NCBI GenBank assembly: GCA_002919115.1
Contig: PKER01000287.1
Span: 1 to 5,567 of the forward strand
DNA length: 5,567 bases
From: a bacterium
Lineage (GTDB): Bacteria; Actinomycetota; Thermoleophilia; Solirubrobacterales; 70-9
Reading direction: 5' to 3'
Part shown: positions 1 through 5,435 of the stretch, piece by piece
Layout: each line of letters starts with the position of its first letter
How positions within the stretch are numbered: the stretch's first letter is position 1
The notes under the pieces: generated by a model
What the model saw: the letters and a program-made list of their open reading frames with translations, nothing else
Databases searched by the model: none
Told to the model about the DNA's origin: nothing
Position numbers and translations under genes: made by a program

Positions 1-1
1 C

Positions 2-1081
2 CACAAGCTGGTCTTCGACCTCAAGGACTCAGACGTCTACTGGTGCGCCGCCGACATCGGCTGGGTGACCGGCCACTCCTACATCGTCTACGGGCCGCTC
101 GCCAACGGCGCGACCTCGGTCATGTACGAGGGGGCGCCCGACTACCCCGCGCCCGACCGCTGGTGGCGGATCGTCGAGCGCTACGGGGTCACGATCCTCT
201 ACACCGCCCCGACCGCGATCCGCGCCTGCATGAAGTGGGGCGCAGAGCACCCGCAGAAGCACGACCTCTCCTCGCTGCGGCTGCTCGGCTCGGTGGGCGA
301 GCCGATCAACCCGCGCGCCTGGCTCTGGTACCACGAGCACATCGGCGGCGGGCGCTGCCCGATCGTGGACACCTGGTGGCAGACCGAGACCGGCGCGATC
401 ATGATCGCGCCGCTCCCCGGCCTCACCACGACCAAGCCCGGCTCGGCCACCGTGCCGCTGCCGGGGATCCGCGCCGCGATCTACGACTCGGACGGCAACG
501 AGGTGGCCGAGGGCGGCGGCAACCTCGTGCTCACCCGGCCCTGGCCCGCGATGGCGCGCACGCTGTATCGCGAGCCCGACCGCTTCGTCGAGACCTACTG
601 GAGCCGCTACGGGCGCGACACCTACCTGGTGGGCGACGCCGCGCGGCGCGACGAGGACGGCTACTTCTGGATCGTCGGGCGGATCGACGACGTGATCAAC
701 GTCTCCGGCCACCGCCTCTCGACCATGGAGGTGGAGTCCGCGATCGTCTCCCACCCCAAGGTGGCCGAGGCCGCCGTGATCGGCGTGCCCGACGAGCAGA
801 CCGGCCAGGCGATCGTCGCGTTCGTCACGCCGGAGGGCGGCGCCCAGGGTGGCGACGAGCTCGCCGCGGCCCTGCGCGAGCACGTCGCCCAGAAGATCGG
901 CAAGCTCGCCCGCCCGAAGGAGATCCACTTCGCCGACGATCTGCCCAAGACGCGCTCGGGGAAGATCATGCGCCGGCTGCTACGCGACATCGCGCAGGGC
1001 AACGAGCTCGGCGACGTCACCACGCTGCGCGACCCGAGCGTGGTGGAGCAGCTCAAGCAGCAGGTGGCCGGCTCGCGCTGA
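2..1081 (+). CDS. acs: Acetyl-CoA synthetase (AMP-forming), C-terminal part, 5' end outside window
   Basis: This enzyme activates acetate to acetyl-CoA through an acetyl-adenylate, in the cytoplasm. The reading frame is open from base 2, so the gene starts upstream; 359 codons are visible. Family members are about 650 residues, so roughly 300 N-terminal residues, including the P-loop-like ATP motif, are missing. Visible hallmarks, numbered from the first visible codon, are the adenylation-core motif TWWQTETG (124-131), the hinge region GYFWIVGRIDDVINVSGHR (from 220) with the D229-D230 pair, and the C-terminal motif LPKTRSGKIMRR (314-325). K321 in that motif corresponds to the catalytic lysine that is reversibly acetylated by Pat-type acetyltransferases in studied homologues (Lys609 of Salmonella Acs). 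The C-terminal domain is complete and ends at TGA 1079-1081. The last 29 bp overlap the convergent hydrolase gene. The TWWQTETG and SGHR regions favour acetyl-CoA synthetase over other acyl-CoA ligases; a propionyl-CoA synthetase is the main alternative. Confidence 0.95.
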   Translation, partial: HKLVFDLKDSDVYWCAADIGWVTGHSYIVYGPLANGATSVMYEGAPDYPAPDRWWRIVERYGVTILYTAPTAIRACMKWGAEHPQKHDLSSLRLLGSVGEPINPRAWLWYHEHIGGGRCPIVDTWWQTETGAIMIAPLPGLTTTKPGSATVPLPGIRAAIYDSDGNEVAEGGGNLVLTRPWPAMARTLYREPDRFVETYWSRYGRDTYLVGDAARRDEDGYFWIVGRIDDVINVSGHRLSTMEVESAIVSHPKVAEAAVIGVPDEQTGQAIVAFVTPEGGAQGGDELAAALREHVAQKIGKLARPKEIHFADDLPKTRSGKIMRRLLRDIAQGNELGDVTTLRDPSVVEQLKQQVAGSR

Positions 1082-2087
1082 CCGCCCCGTCGAGCCACTC
1101 GAGCATCGGCGGCAGCGCGTCGGCGAGGTGGTCGAGGTAGATCTGGTGCCCCATGCCCGGGAGGGCCATCAGCGTCGTGCGCGGCGGCTTGCCCAGCGCC
1201 AGGCAGCGCTCGACGTGCGCGCGGGTGACCATCCGGTCCTCGTCGCCGATCATCACGAGCACGGGCAGCTCGACCTCCTCCCACGGCCGGCGCGGTGAGA
1301 ACTCCAGGTAGCCGACCGCGGCGCGGGCGGTGACCGAGAAGTTGAAGAGCGGGTCGATGCGCTCCTCGAAGTAGCGGCCGGTCACCGGCTCGAGCGCGAC
1401 CTGCGAGTAGTCGGCGATCTGCGTCACTGGGATGCGCAGGCGCGGCGCGATCCGCCCCACCGCGCGCATCACCGGGCGCTTGAACCGCATCGTGGGGTCG
1501 TGATCGGCGCGCGGGTGGTTGATGCAGTGGCAGACCACCGCGTCGGCCTCGACCCCGTCGGCGAGCAGGTACCAGCTCATGATCCCGCCGAGCGAGTCGC
1601 CCACGAGCACCACCGGGCCGCCGAAGCGCTCGCGCGCGTCGGCGAGCGCGCGTCGGGCGAGCGCGAAGTCGTCGGCGAGCGCGGCGTCCCCGCGCACGCC
1701 CTCCGAGAGCCCGTGCCCTCGGCGGTCGACGAGCACCGCGTCCCAGCCCGCGTCGGCGAGCGCTCCGCCCAGCGCCGTTGAGCGGCGGGCGTGGTCGCCG
1801 AGGCCGTGCACGTAGACGACGGCGCCGCGGCGCTCGCCCCGCGCGCGGTGCACCTCCGCGTGGTGGAGCAGCCCGCCGAGCTCGAACCACTCGTGCTCGG
1901 CCGCGCCGAGCACGGCGTCCAGGTCTAGGCCGCGCAGGCCGGGGAGCCCGGCGGCGTCGCGGCGCAGCCAGTCGGTGACGGGCGCGAGCATGCGCTCGGC
2001 GAGCTCGGTGCCGGGCGGCCGCCCGCCGTAGGCCAGCGGCTTGCCAGCGCGCGCCGCCTCGAGCAGGTCCGCGTCCCTCGCCGCCAC
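1053..2087 (-). CDS. Alpha/beta hydrolase, lysophospholipase / monoacylglycerol lipase-like
   Basis: This is a 344-residue serine hydrolase with an alpha/beta fold, probably cytoplasmic since no signal peptide is seen. After a roughly 85-residue N-terminal extension, the fold begins with strand and oxyanion motif VVYVHGLGDH (90-99). DRRGHGLSEG (121-130) follows, as in the Hydrolase_4 / monoglyceride lipase group. The nucleophile elbow is GDSLGG with S165, the likely acid is D284 in GDEDRMV (D282 is the alternative), and the base is H314 in PGMGHQ. The triad is complete, so an active esterase or lipase is likely; the substrate cannot be read from sequence. The chosen start is GTG 2087-2085, 17 bp after the stop of the upstream membrane-protein gene, with a purine-rich GGGGGAGAG directly before it (spacing unusually short). 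ATG at 1991 (residue 33) is an alternative start. The open frame continues upstream through the membrane-protein gene, but that part is only a shadow frame. The stop, TGA at 1055-1053, lies inside the 3' end of acs. Confidence 0.9.
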   Translation of the reverse strand: MAARDADLLEAARAGKPLAYGGRPPGTELAERMLAPVTDWLRRDAAGLPGLRGLDLDAVLGAAEHEWFELGGLLHHAEVHRARGERRGAVVYVHGLGDHARRSTALGGALADAGWDAVLVDRRGHGLSEGVRGDAALADDFALARRALADARERFGGPVVLVGDSLGGIMSWYLLADGVEADAVVCHCINHPRADHDPTMRFKRPVMRAVGRIAPRLRIPVTQIADYSQVALEPVTGRYFEERIDPLFNFSVTARAAVGYLEFSPRRPWEEVELPVLVMIGDEDRMVTRAHVERCLALGKPPRTTLMALPGMGHQIYLDHLADALPPMLEWLDGAVSASRPPAA

Positions 2088-2104
2088 CTCTCCCCCGTGC
2101 GCGG

Positions 2105-2977
2105 TCAGGACCGCCGCTTTCGCTTGCGCTTGCGCGCCTTCGCCCGGGCGCGCCTGGCGGCGTTGGAGTTCTCGTCCAGGCCCGGGATCTCGGTCGCGTC
2201 GCCCTCGATCACGTCGTCGTCGGCGGGCGGCGGCTGTTCGGCCTCCTCGCCCGGGCGCGGCCACGGCACCGCCACGCCGGCGTCCCAGGCCGGCGGCCGC
2301 CCGCCCGGCGAGCGCCCCGCGATCACGAGCCCGACGTAGGCGAACCACATGAACGTCACGGGCAGCACCGTCTGCGCGAGCGGGCCGAGGATCAAGCCGA
2401 CGGCGAGCGCCATGCCGAGGGTCGCGGAGAAGCGCGTGAGCAGGCCGGCGCGCATCGCCCAGAGCGCCGTGTAGACGATCGCGAAGATCAGCGAGAGCAG
2501 CCCCGCCGCGCCCACCGCCTGCGCGACCGACATCAGGCCCTGCTCGGTGAGCAGGTTCTCCGCGAGGCTGTAGATGTCGCCCACGCCGTGCTCCTGCTCC
2601 ACGAAGTCGCGCGCAGCGTCCACCTGCGCGAGGCTGCCCAGGATCGACTGCAGCCCGAAGAGCAGCGGGCCCACCACGCAAAGGCCGACGAGGCCGTTGA
2701 TCATGCCCTGCTCCGTGCGCACCGCGGCGGCGCGGAAGAGATAGGTGAGCGGCACCGCGAGCGCGGCGTAGGCGAAGCCGGCCAGGATGCCCGAGCCGAT
2801 CACGATCCCGCTGTGCTCGTCGATCGTCCGCAGCACCTCCGGGCCGATCCCGCTCTCAGTGCTGAGCTCGGAGCGCAGCAGGAGCGAGACGAAGAACAGA
2901 AGCAGGGGCGCGCCGGCCGCGAGGGCGACGGGGCGCGCGAGCCTGCGCTCGCGCTCGATGATCTCCTTGCGGCTCAC
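2105..2977 (-). CDS. Six-helix integral membrane protein of unknown function with charged C-terminal tail
   Basis: I do not recognise this 290-residue family. A charged N-terminus (MSRKEIIERERR) precedes about six hydrophobic segments, near residues 16-34, 57-80, 91-113, 150-173, 185-202 and 204-220. A polar loop of about 35 residues (115-148) sits between helices 3 and 4. The C-terminal 70 residues are soluble: a Gly/Pro-rich linker, an acidic stretch (EEAEQPPPADDDVIEGDATE), then a strongly basic end rich in Arg and Lys (about 275-289). Six helices put both ends on the same side, and the basic tail suggests the cytoplasm by the positive-inside rule. The start is GTG (2977-2975); no good Shine-Dalgarno is present, but a TAGGAT hexamer lies 9 nt upstream. 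The downstream hydrolase gene begins 17 bp after this stop, so the two are probably one transcript and may act together at the membrane, for example on lipids. That link is inference only. Confidence 0.85.
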   Translation of the reverse strand: MSRKEIIERERRLARPVALAAGAPLLLFFVSLLLRSELSTESGIGPEVLRTIDEHSGIVIGSGILAGFAYAALAVPLTYLFRAAAVRTEQGMINGLVGLCVVGPLLFGLQSILGSLAQVDAARDFVEQEHGVGDIYSLAENLLTEQGLMSVAQAVGAAGLLSLIFAIVYTALWAMRAGLLTRFSATLGMALAVGLILGPLAQTVLPVTFMWFAYVGLVIAGRSPGGRPPAWDAGVAVPWPRPGEEAEQPPPADDDVIEGDATEIPGLDENSNAARRARAKARKRKRKRRS

Positions 2978-2986
2978 GGGCCGGTA

Positions 2987-2992
2987 ATCCTA
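2987..2992 (-). promoter_or_regulatory. Candidate -10 element (TAGGAT) for the membrane protein/hydrolase operon
   Basis: Read on the minus strand, TAGGAT matches the TAnnnT core of a sigma-70 type -10 box and ends 9 nt before the GTG start of the membrane-protein gene. A transcript would therefore have almost no leader. No -35 resembling TTGACA was found at normal spacing. The same bases read on the plus strand give TAATCCT, a possible weaker -10 for the divergent VOC gene. Confidence 0.35.
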
Positions 2993-3006
2993 TGGCGCGC
3001 TCGGAA

Positions 3007-3013
3007 AAGGAGG
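3007..3013 (+). promoter_or_regulatory. Strong Shine-Dalgarno (AAGGAGG) of the VOC gene
   Basis: AAGGAGG is a near-perfect complement to the 16S rRNA tail and the clearest ribosome binding site in the window. It lies 11 nt before ATG 3025 and only 2 nt before ATG 3016. It falls downstream of the earliest in-frame ATG (2992), which argues that 2992 is not the real start. Confidence 0.7.
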
Positions 3014-3024
3014 CGATGTACGAG

Positions 3025-3432
3025 ATGACGATCAGCTTGAACCCCTACCTCACCTTCCGCGACAACGCCCGCGAGGCGATGAGCTTCTACCGGTCGGTCT
3101 TCGGCGGCGAGCTCGCCATCAAGACCTACGCGGAGCTGCGCGGTGACGACCCGGCGAAGGCCGACAAGGTCGTGCACGCCGTCCTCACCACCCCCGACGG
3201 GCACACGCTTATGGGCGCCGACGCGCCGGATCCCGCCAAGTACGAGCCACGGGCCGGCTTCTCGATCTCGCTGAGCGGGGACGACGAGGAGCGCCTGCGC
3301 GCCTACTGGGAGCGCCTCAGCGACGGCGGCACGATCGTCATGCCGCTGGAGCGCGCGCCGTGGGGCGACGTGTTCGGCAAGTGCGTGGATCGCTTCGGCA
3401 CGAGCTGGCTGGTGAACGTCGAGGGCGCGTAG
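3025..3432 (+). CDS. VOC family protein, PhnB-like (glyoxalase/bleomycin-resistance fold)
   Basis: This is a 135-residue, single-module protein of the vicinal oxygen chelate superfamily, in the PhnB-like branch (also seen annotated as 3-demethylubiquinone-9 3-methyltransferase domain). The typical opening NPYLTF..NAREAMSFYRSVFGGEL is at residues 6-30. GH60TLM falls in the central strand, GFSISLSGDD at 78-87, and the closing block GKCVDRFGTSWLVNVEG at 118-134. H60 and E133 are candidates for metal-binding or vestigial metal sites; activity cannot be assigned, as many PhnB-like proteins have no proven reaction. ATG 3025 is preferred because it follows AAGGAGG at workable spacing and gives the usual family N-terminus; ATG 3016 (three more residues) and ATG 2992 (eleven more) are alternatives. 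The gene is divergent from the membrane-protein operon, and 12 bp separate its stop from that of the SnoaL gene. A decayed partial copy lies about 0.75 kb downstream (3962-4091). Confidence 0.9.
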   Translation: MTISLNPYLTFRDNAREAMSFYRSVFGGELAIKTYAELRGDDPAKADKVVHAVLTTPDGHTLMGADAPDPAKYEPRAGFSISLSGDDEERLRAYWERLSDGGTIVMPLERAPWGDVFGKCVDRFGTSWLVNVEGA

Positions 3433-3440
3433 AGGCGGCC

Positions 3441-3457
3441 CGGCCTAGCCGAGGCCG
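3441..3457. terminator. Possible bidirectional GC hairpin between convergent genes
   Basis: CGGCCT (3441-3446) and AGGCCG (3452-3457) form a 6-bp stem with a 5-nt loop at the meeting point of the VOC and SnoaL genes. It overlaps the SnoaL stop codon. There is no T-run on either strand, so it is not a classical intrinsic terminator, and short GC stems arise easily by chance in this composition. Confidence 0.25.
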
Positions 3458-3855
3458 ACGGCCCGCAGCCCCTCTTCGTGGCCGGGGTAGAACGCGCCGC
3501 GGACGATGCGCCCGTCGCGGAGCTCATATACCCACGCGTAGGGCGGCAGCTCGGACTCGATCCCGCTGTGGCGCCCCCACTGGCGCTGGTTGCGGATCAG
3601 CGCGATCACGTGATCGCCGTTCGCGCGCAGTTCGTAGTCGAAGCGCAGATCGCGCCACGGCCGCAGCCAGCCGCCCCAGAACGCGGTCGTCCCCTCGCGG
3701 CCGCGATAGGTCCCGGCCAAATCAGGCACCATCACCATGCGCGTCGCATCCCACTCCACGTCGGGCGCGAGCAGCGCGTTCATCACCTCCTGGTCGCGGC
3801 GGAAGAACGCGCCGAACAGCGTGCGCACGATCGCGAGGTTCTCCTCCTCCGACAT
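3445..3855 (-). CDS. SnoaL-like / NTF2-like fold protein
   Basis: This 136-residue protein has the cone-shaped NTF2/SnoaL pattern. The N-terminal helices NLAIVRTLFGAFFRRDQEVM (6-25) are followed by LLAPDVEWDATR (28-39), the YRGREGTTAFW loop and helix (50-60), and strands ending in the typical WVYELRDGRIVRGAFYP (108-124). Such proteins include small isomerases, cyclases, epoxide hydrolases and non-catalytic binding proteins. The catalytic residues cannot be assigned here, so only the fold is called. The start ATG 3855-3853 (MSEEENLAIV) fits the family length. The open frame extends upstream but becomes a low-complexity Arg/Ser shadow. No Shine-Dalgarno is seen; a GATACT hexamer lies 7 nt upstream. 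The 3' end converges with the VOC gene, leaving a 12-bp gap. Confidence 0.88.
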   Translation of the reverse strand: MSEEENLAIVRTLFGAFFRRDQEVMNALLAPDVEWDATRMVMVPDLAGTYRGREGTTAFWGGWLRPWRDLRFDYELRANGDHVIALIRNQRQWGRHSGIESELPPYAWVYELRDGRIVRGAFYPGHEEGLRAVGLG

Positions 3856-3862
3856 CCCCAGC

Positions 3863-3868
3863 AGTATC
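3863..3868 (-). promoter_or_regulatory. Candidate -10 element (GATACT) of the SnoaL-like gene, leaderless layout
   Basis: GATACT on the minus strand matches four of six bases of TATAAT and is followed by exactly 7 nt before the ATG. Transcription would then begin at or next to the start codon, consistent with the absence of a Shine-Dalgarno. The first T of the -10 core is missing, so this is weaker than the other candidates in the window. No -35 match at usual spacing. Confidence 0.35.
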
Positions 3869-3961
3869 GCTGGGCCGCGCGGGTCATGCCGCCCCGCGGC
3901 CCCCTGACTAGATTCCGCCGTCGGGCCGGACATCAGACCCCAACGAGGAGGAGACGCGGGG

Positions 3962-4091
3962 CACGCCCTGATGGCCTCCGACTCGCCCGACCCCGACGAG
4001 TGGGAGCCGCAGGAGGGCTTCTCCATCTCGCTGAGCGGGGACGACGAGGGGCGGCTGCGCGGCCTGTGGGAGCGCTGAGCGAGGCGGCGCC
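3962..4091 (+). pseudogene. Remnant of a second PhnB-like VOC gene (internal fragment, frameshifted)
   Basis: Translation from 3962 gives HALM..DSPDPDEWEPQ..GFSISLSGDDE..RLRGLWER and then TGA (4076-4078). This aligns without gaps to residues 60-97 of the intact VOC protein, 26 of 38 residues identical by eye. The N-terminal 59 residues and C-terminal third are absent. Just past the alignment, adding back one base after 4075 would continue as Leu-Ser-Glu-Ala-Ala, matching Leu-Ser-Asp-Gly-Gly of the intact protein, so the stop comes from a 1-nt deletion; recognisable similarity ends near 4091. The only internal ATG (3971) would give a 35-residue piece that cannot form a VOC module. Upstream are a TAGATT hexamer (3909-3914) and a GAGGAGGAG purine run (3945-3953) with no start codon at correct spacing, as if the promoter and ribosome site survived a deletion of the 5' half. 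The remnant fills most of the gap between the SnoaL and ACT genes. Confidence 0.8.
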
Positions 4092-4140
4092 TCCGGGTAG
4101 GCCGCGGGCGCCCGGACCGACGCCGGCGGCGCCGCCCCAA

Positions 4141-4146
4141 TACGCT
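4141..4146 (+). promoter_or_regulatory. Candidate -10 element (TACGCT) of the ACT/deformylase operon, leaderless layout
   Basis: TACGCT fits TAnnnT and ends 6 nt before ATG 4153. The spacer is all G/C with no Shine-Dalgarno, so a leaderless transcript is likely. It is preceded by AA in an otherwise strongly GC stretch. No -35 match found. Confidence 0.4.
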
Positions 4147-4152
4147 GCCCCC

Positions 4153-4686
4153 ATGCCCGAGCTAGCAGTCACCGCCATCGGCCGGGATCGGCCCGGCATC
4201 GTCGCCGCGATCAGCGGCGCCCTGCTCGACCTCGACGGGAACATCGAGGACTCGCAGATGTCGATCCTCGGCGGGCACTTCTCCGTGATGCTGCTCGTCC
4301 GCACGCCGGAGGGGGTCGCTGCGGACGAGGTCGGCGAGCGGCTCGCGCGCGTCCGCGACGAGCTCGGCCTCGAAGCGGTGGCGGTCAACGAGGTCGACGA
4401 GCTGGGGCACACGGCGCGCACCGCGACGCACGTCCTGAGCGTCTACGGCGCCGACCGGCTCGGGATCGTGCACGGCGTGAGCCAGGCGCTCGCCGAGCTC
4501 GGGGTGAACATCTGCGACCTGGAGACGCGCGTCACCGGCACCGAGGAGGCGCCGGTGTACGTGATGCTGCTCGAGGTGGCGCTCGGCCAGGCCTCGCCGG
4601 ACGAGGTCGAGCGAGCGCTGCGCCAGGTCGGCGGGGAGACGGGGGTCGAGGTCAACCTGCGCGAGCTCGATTCCGAGGCGCTCTAG
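4153..4686 (+). CDS. Tandem ACT-domain protein, GcvR-like (glycine cleavage system regulator family)
   Basis: This 177-residue protein consists of two ACT domains and little else, the architecture of GcvR-type proteins. ACT1 spans about residues 3-75, with the ligand-loop motif GRDRPG (10-15) and the expected N30. ACT2 spans about 92-172, with GADRLG (99-104) and N119 at the equivalent positions. ACT domains bind amino acids or related small molecules at dimer interfaces. In E. coli GcvR represses glycine cleavage genes by binding the activator GcvA. No DNA-binding domain is present here, so it would act through a partner protein or as a plain sensor, and the ligand is unknown. ATG 4153 is supported by the start of ACT1 at residue 3 and by the TACGCT box just upstream; the long open frame before it is non-coding shadow. 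Peptide deformylase begins 13 bp after its stop, so the two are likely cotranscribed. Confidence 0.88.
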   Translation: MPELAVTAIGRDRPGIVAAISGALLDLDGNIEDSQMSILGGHFSVMLLVRTPEGVAADEVGERLARVRDELGLEAVAVNEVDELGHTARTATHVLSVYGADRLGIVHGVSQALAELGVNICDLETRVTGTEEAPVYVMLLEVALGQASPDEVERALRQVGGETGVEVNLRELDSEAL

Positions 4687-4699
4687 CCACGCCCTAGCC

Positions 4700-5215
4700 G
4701 TGCCCGTCCGCGAGGTCCTGCTCTACCCGCACCCTGCGCTCAAGCAGGTCGCCGCGCCCGTCCAGGCGAGCGACCTCGACGCGGTGGCGGCGGACCTGAT
4801 CGACACGATGCGTTCGTTCGAGCGCTGCGTAGGGCTCGCGGCGCCGCAGATCGGCCTCGACGCGCGGGTCTGCGTGGTCGACGTGAGCGACCACCCGAAG
4901 GCGGAAACCTCGAACGGCCTGCTCGTCCTCGCCAACCCGCGCGTCATCGAGAGCGAGGGCTCGCACGTCGCCCGCGAGGGCTGCCTGAGCCTCCCCGACG
5001 TGACGGCGAACGTCCGGCGGGCGACACGCATCGTCGTCCAGCACATGGGCGGGACCGTGGAGTGCGAGGGCTTCGAGGCGCGGGCCGTGCTCCACGAGAT
5101 CGACCACCTCGACGGGATTCTCTTCCTCGACCGGGTCGAGTCCCTGGTCGACGACGTGTTCAAGCGCAAGAGCTACGCCGGGCGCTCGCCGGGCTCAGAG
5201 CGTTCCTCCGGCTGA
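4700..5215 (+). CDS. def: Peptide deformylase
   Basis: This metalloenzyme removes the formyl group from N-formylmethionine of new proteins at the ribosome exit. Its 171 residues are the normal length. All three motifs are present: VGLAAPQ (44-50), EGCLSLP (93-99) and HEIDH (132-136). The metal ligands are C95, H132 and H136, the catalytic base is E133, and Q50 lies in motif 1. Two deviations are seen: the first glycine of the usual GxGLAAPQ is C43, and the residue before HEIDH is Leu131 rather than the common Gln. Neither removes a metal ligand or the base, so activity is expected. The start is GTG 4700, 13 bp after the ACT gene stop, with no Shine-Dalgarno, suggesting translational coupling or reinitiation. 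The protein begins MPVREVLLYPHPAL, a typical deformylase N-terminus. The last 43 bp overlap the convergent small gene at 5173-5409. The usual neighbour fmt is not seen. Confidence 0.95.
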   Translation: MPVREVLLYPHPALKQVAAPVQASDLDAVAADLIDTMRSFERCVGLAAPQIGLDARVCVVDVSDHPKAETSNGLLVLANPRVIESEGSHVAREGCLSLPDVTANVRRATRIVVQHMGGTVECEGFEARAVLHEIDHLDGILFLDRVESLVDDVFKRKSYAGRSPGSERSSG

Positions 5216-5409
5216 GCGCCGCGGCGCGCGGGCACGAGCTCGAAGGTCTCGCCGGGCGGGCGGATCGGGTAGTGCTCGCTCTCCGGCCCGACGATCCGCG
5301 AGACGCGGTCGCCCACGGCGAGCACCGCGTCGAGGAACGGCGCCATCAGCGCGATGAGCGCCTCGAAGCGGTCGCGGCGCTGAAGCTGCTGCGGCGTGAG
5401 CTGCGCCAT
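5173..5409 (-). CDS. Small protein of unknown function (78 residues)
   Basis: I do not recognise a named family. The first 15 residues (MAQLTPQQLQRRDRF) are polar. A hydrophobic, probably helical segment follows (EALIALMAPFLDAVLAVGDRVSRIV, 16-40), with acidic and basic residues at its ends, so it looks more like an amphipathic helix or helical hairpin than a clean membrane span. The second half is Pro/Glu/Arg-rich and probably disordered. Coding is supported by strong G/C at third positions, an ATG start, and a TACGGT box 7 nt upstream. The last 43 bp overlap the 3' end of def, and the C-terminal residues encoded there are low-complexity, as expected for a tail extended into a neighbour. The 5' end is divergent from the oxidoreductase gene with a 39-bp gap. 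Confidence 0.7.
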   Translation of the reverse strand: MAQLTPQQLQRRDRFEALIALMAPFLDAVLAVGDRVSRIVGPESEHYPIRPPGETFELVPARRGAQPEERSEPGERPA

Positions 5410-5416
5410 CGTGCGA

Positions 5417-5422
5417 ACCGTA
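5417..5422 (-). promoter_or_regulatory. Candidate -10 element (TACGGT) of the 78-residue gene, leaderless layout
   Basis: On the minus strand TACGGT fits TAnnnT and is followed by exactly 7 nt before the ATG at 5409. No Shine-Dalgarno exists in the spacer. It lies in the 39-bp divergent gap that also holds the opposite gene's -10 candidate. Confidence 0.4.
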
Positions 5423-5435
5423 GCGGACCGTGACG

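Noticed and set aside
43..1140. Long plus-strand Arg-rich frame overlapping acs, and the minus-strand 299-residue frame at 29-928
   Set aside because: Both are shadow frames of acs, with low-complexity Arg/Ala/Gly/His content and no recognisable motif.
1610..1760. Repeated GGCGAGCGC-like motifs on the plus strand
   Set aside because: They fall inside the hydrolase coding region and encode Ala/Leu/Arg-rich helices with a narrow codon set; spacing is irregular and no repeat unit is preserved.
2088..2681. Open frame extending the hydrolase about 200 codons upstream on the minus strand (542 residues in total)
   Set aside because: This part lies wholly opposite or in a shifted frame to the membrane-protein gene, is Arg/Ala/Gly-rich without domain features, and the alpha/beta hydrolase is complete from GTG 2087.
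3971..4078. A 35-residue peptide starting at ATG 3971
   Set aside because: It is a fragment of the VOC fold without its metal-site halves, and the purine-rich run upstream is 17 nt away, too far for normal initiation. Gene remnant is the simpler explanation.
4081..4133. Several GC palindromes, for example CGGGCGCCCG at 4105-4114 and the GAGGC/GCCTC pair at 4081-4093
   Set aside because: Such short palindromes are expected often at this GC content, with no T-run and no clear partner gene to terminate, so they are not called as terminator or operator.
3478..4152. In-frame extension of the ACT-domain protein to 402 residues
   Set aside because: It runs antisense through the SnoaL gene and over the VOC remnant in another frame. 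The ACT domain starts two residues after ATG 4153, which has its own promoter-like box.
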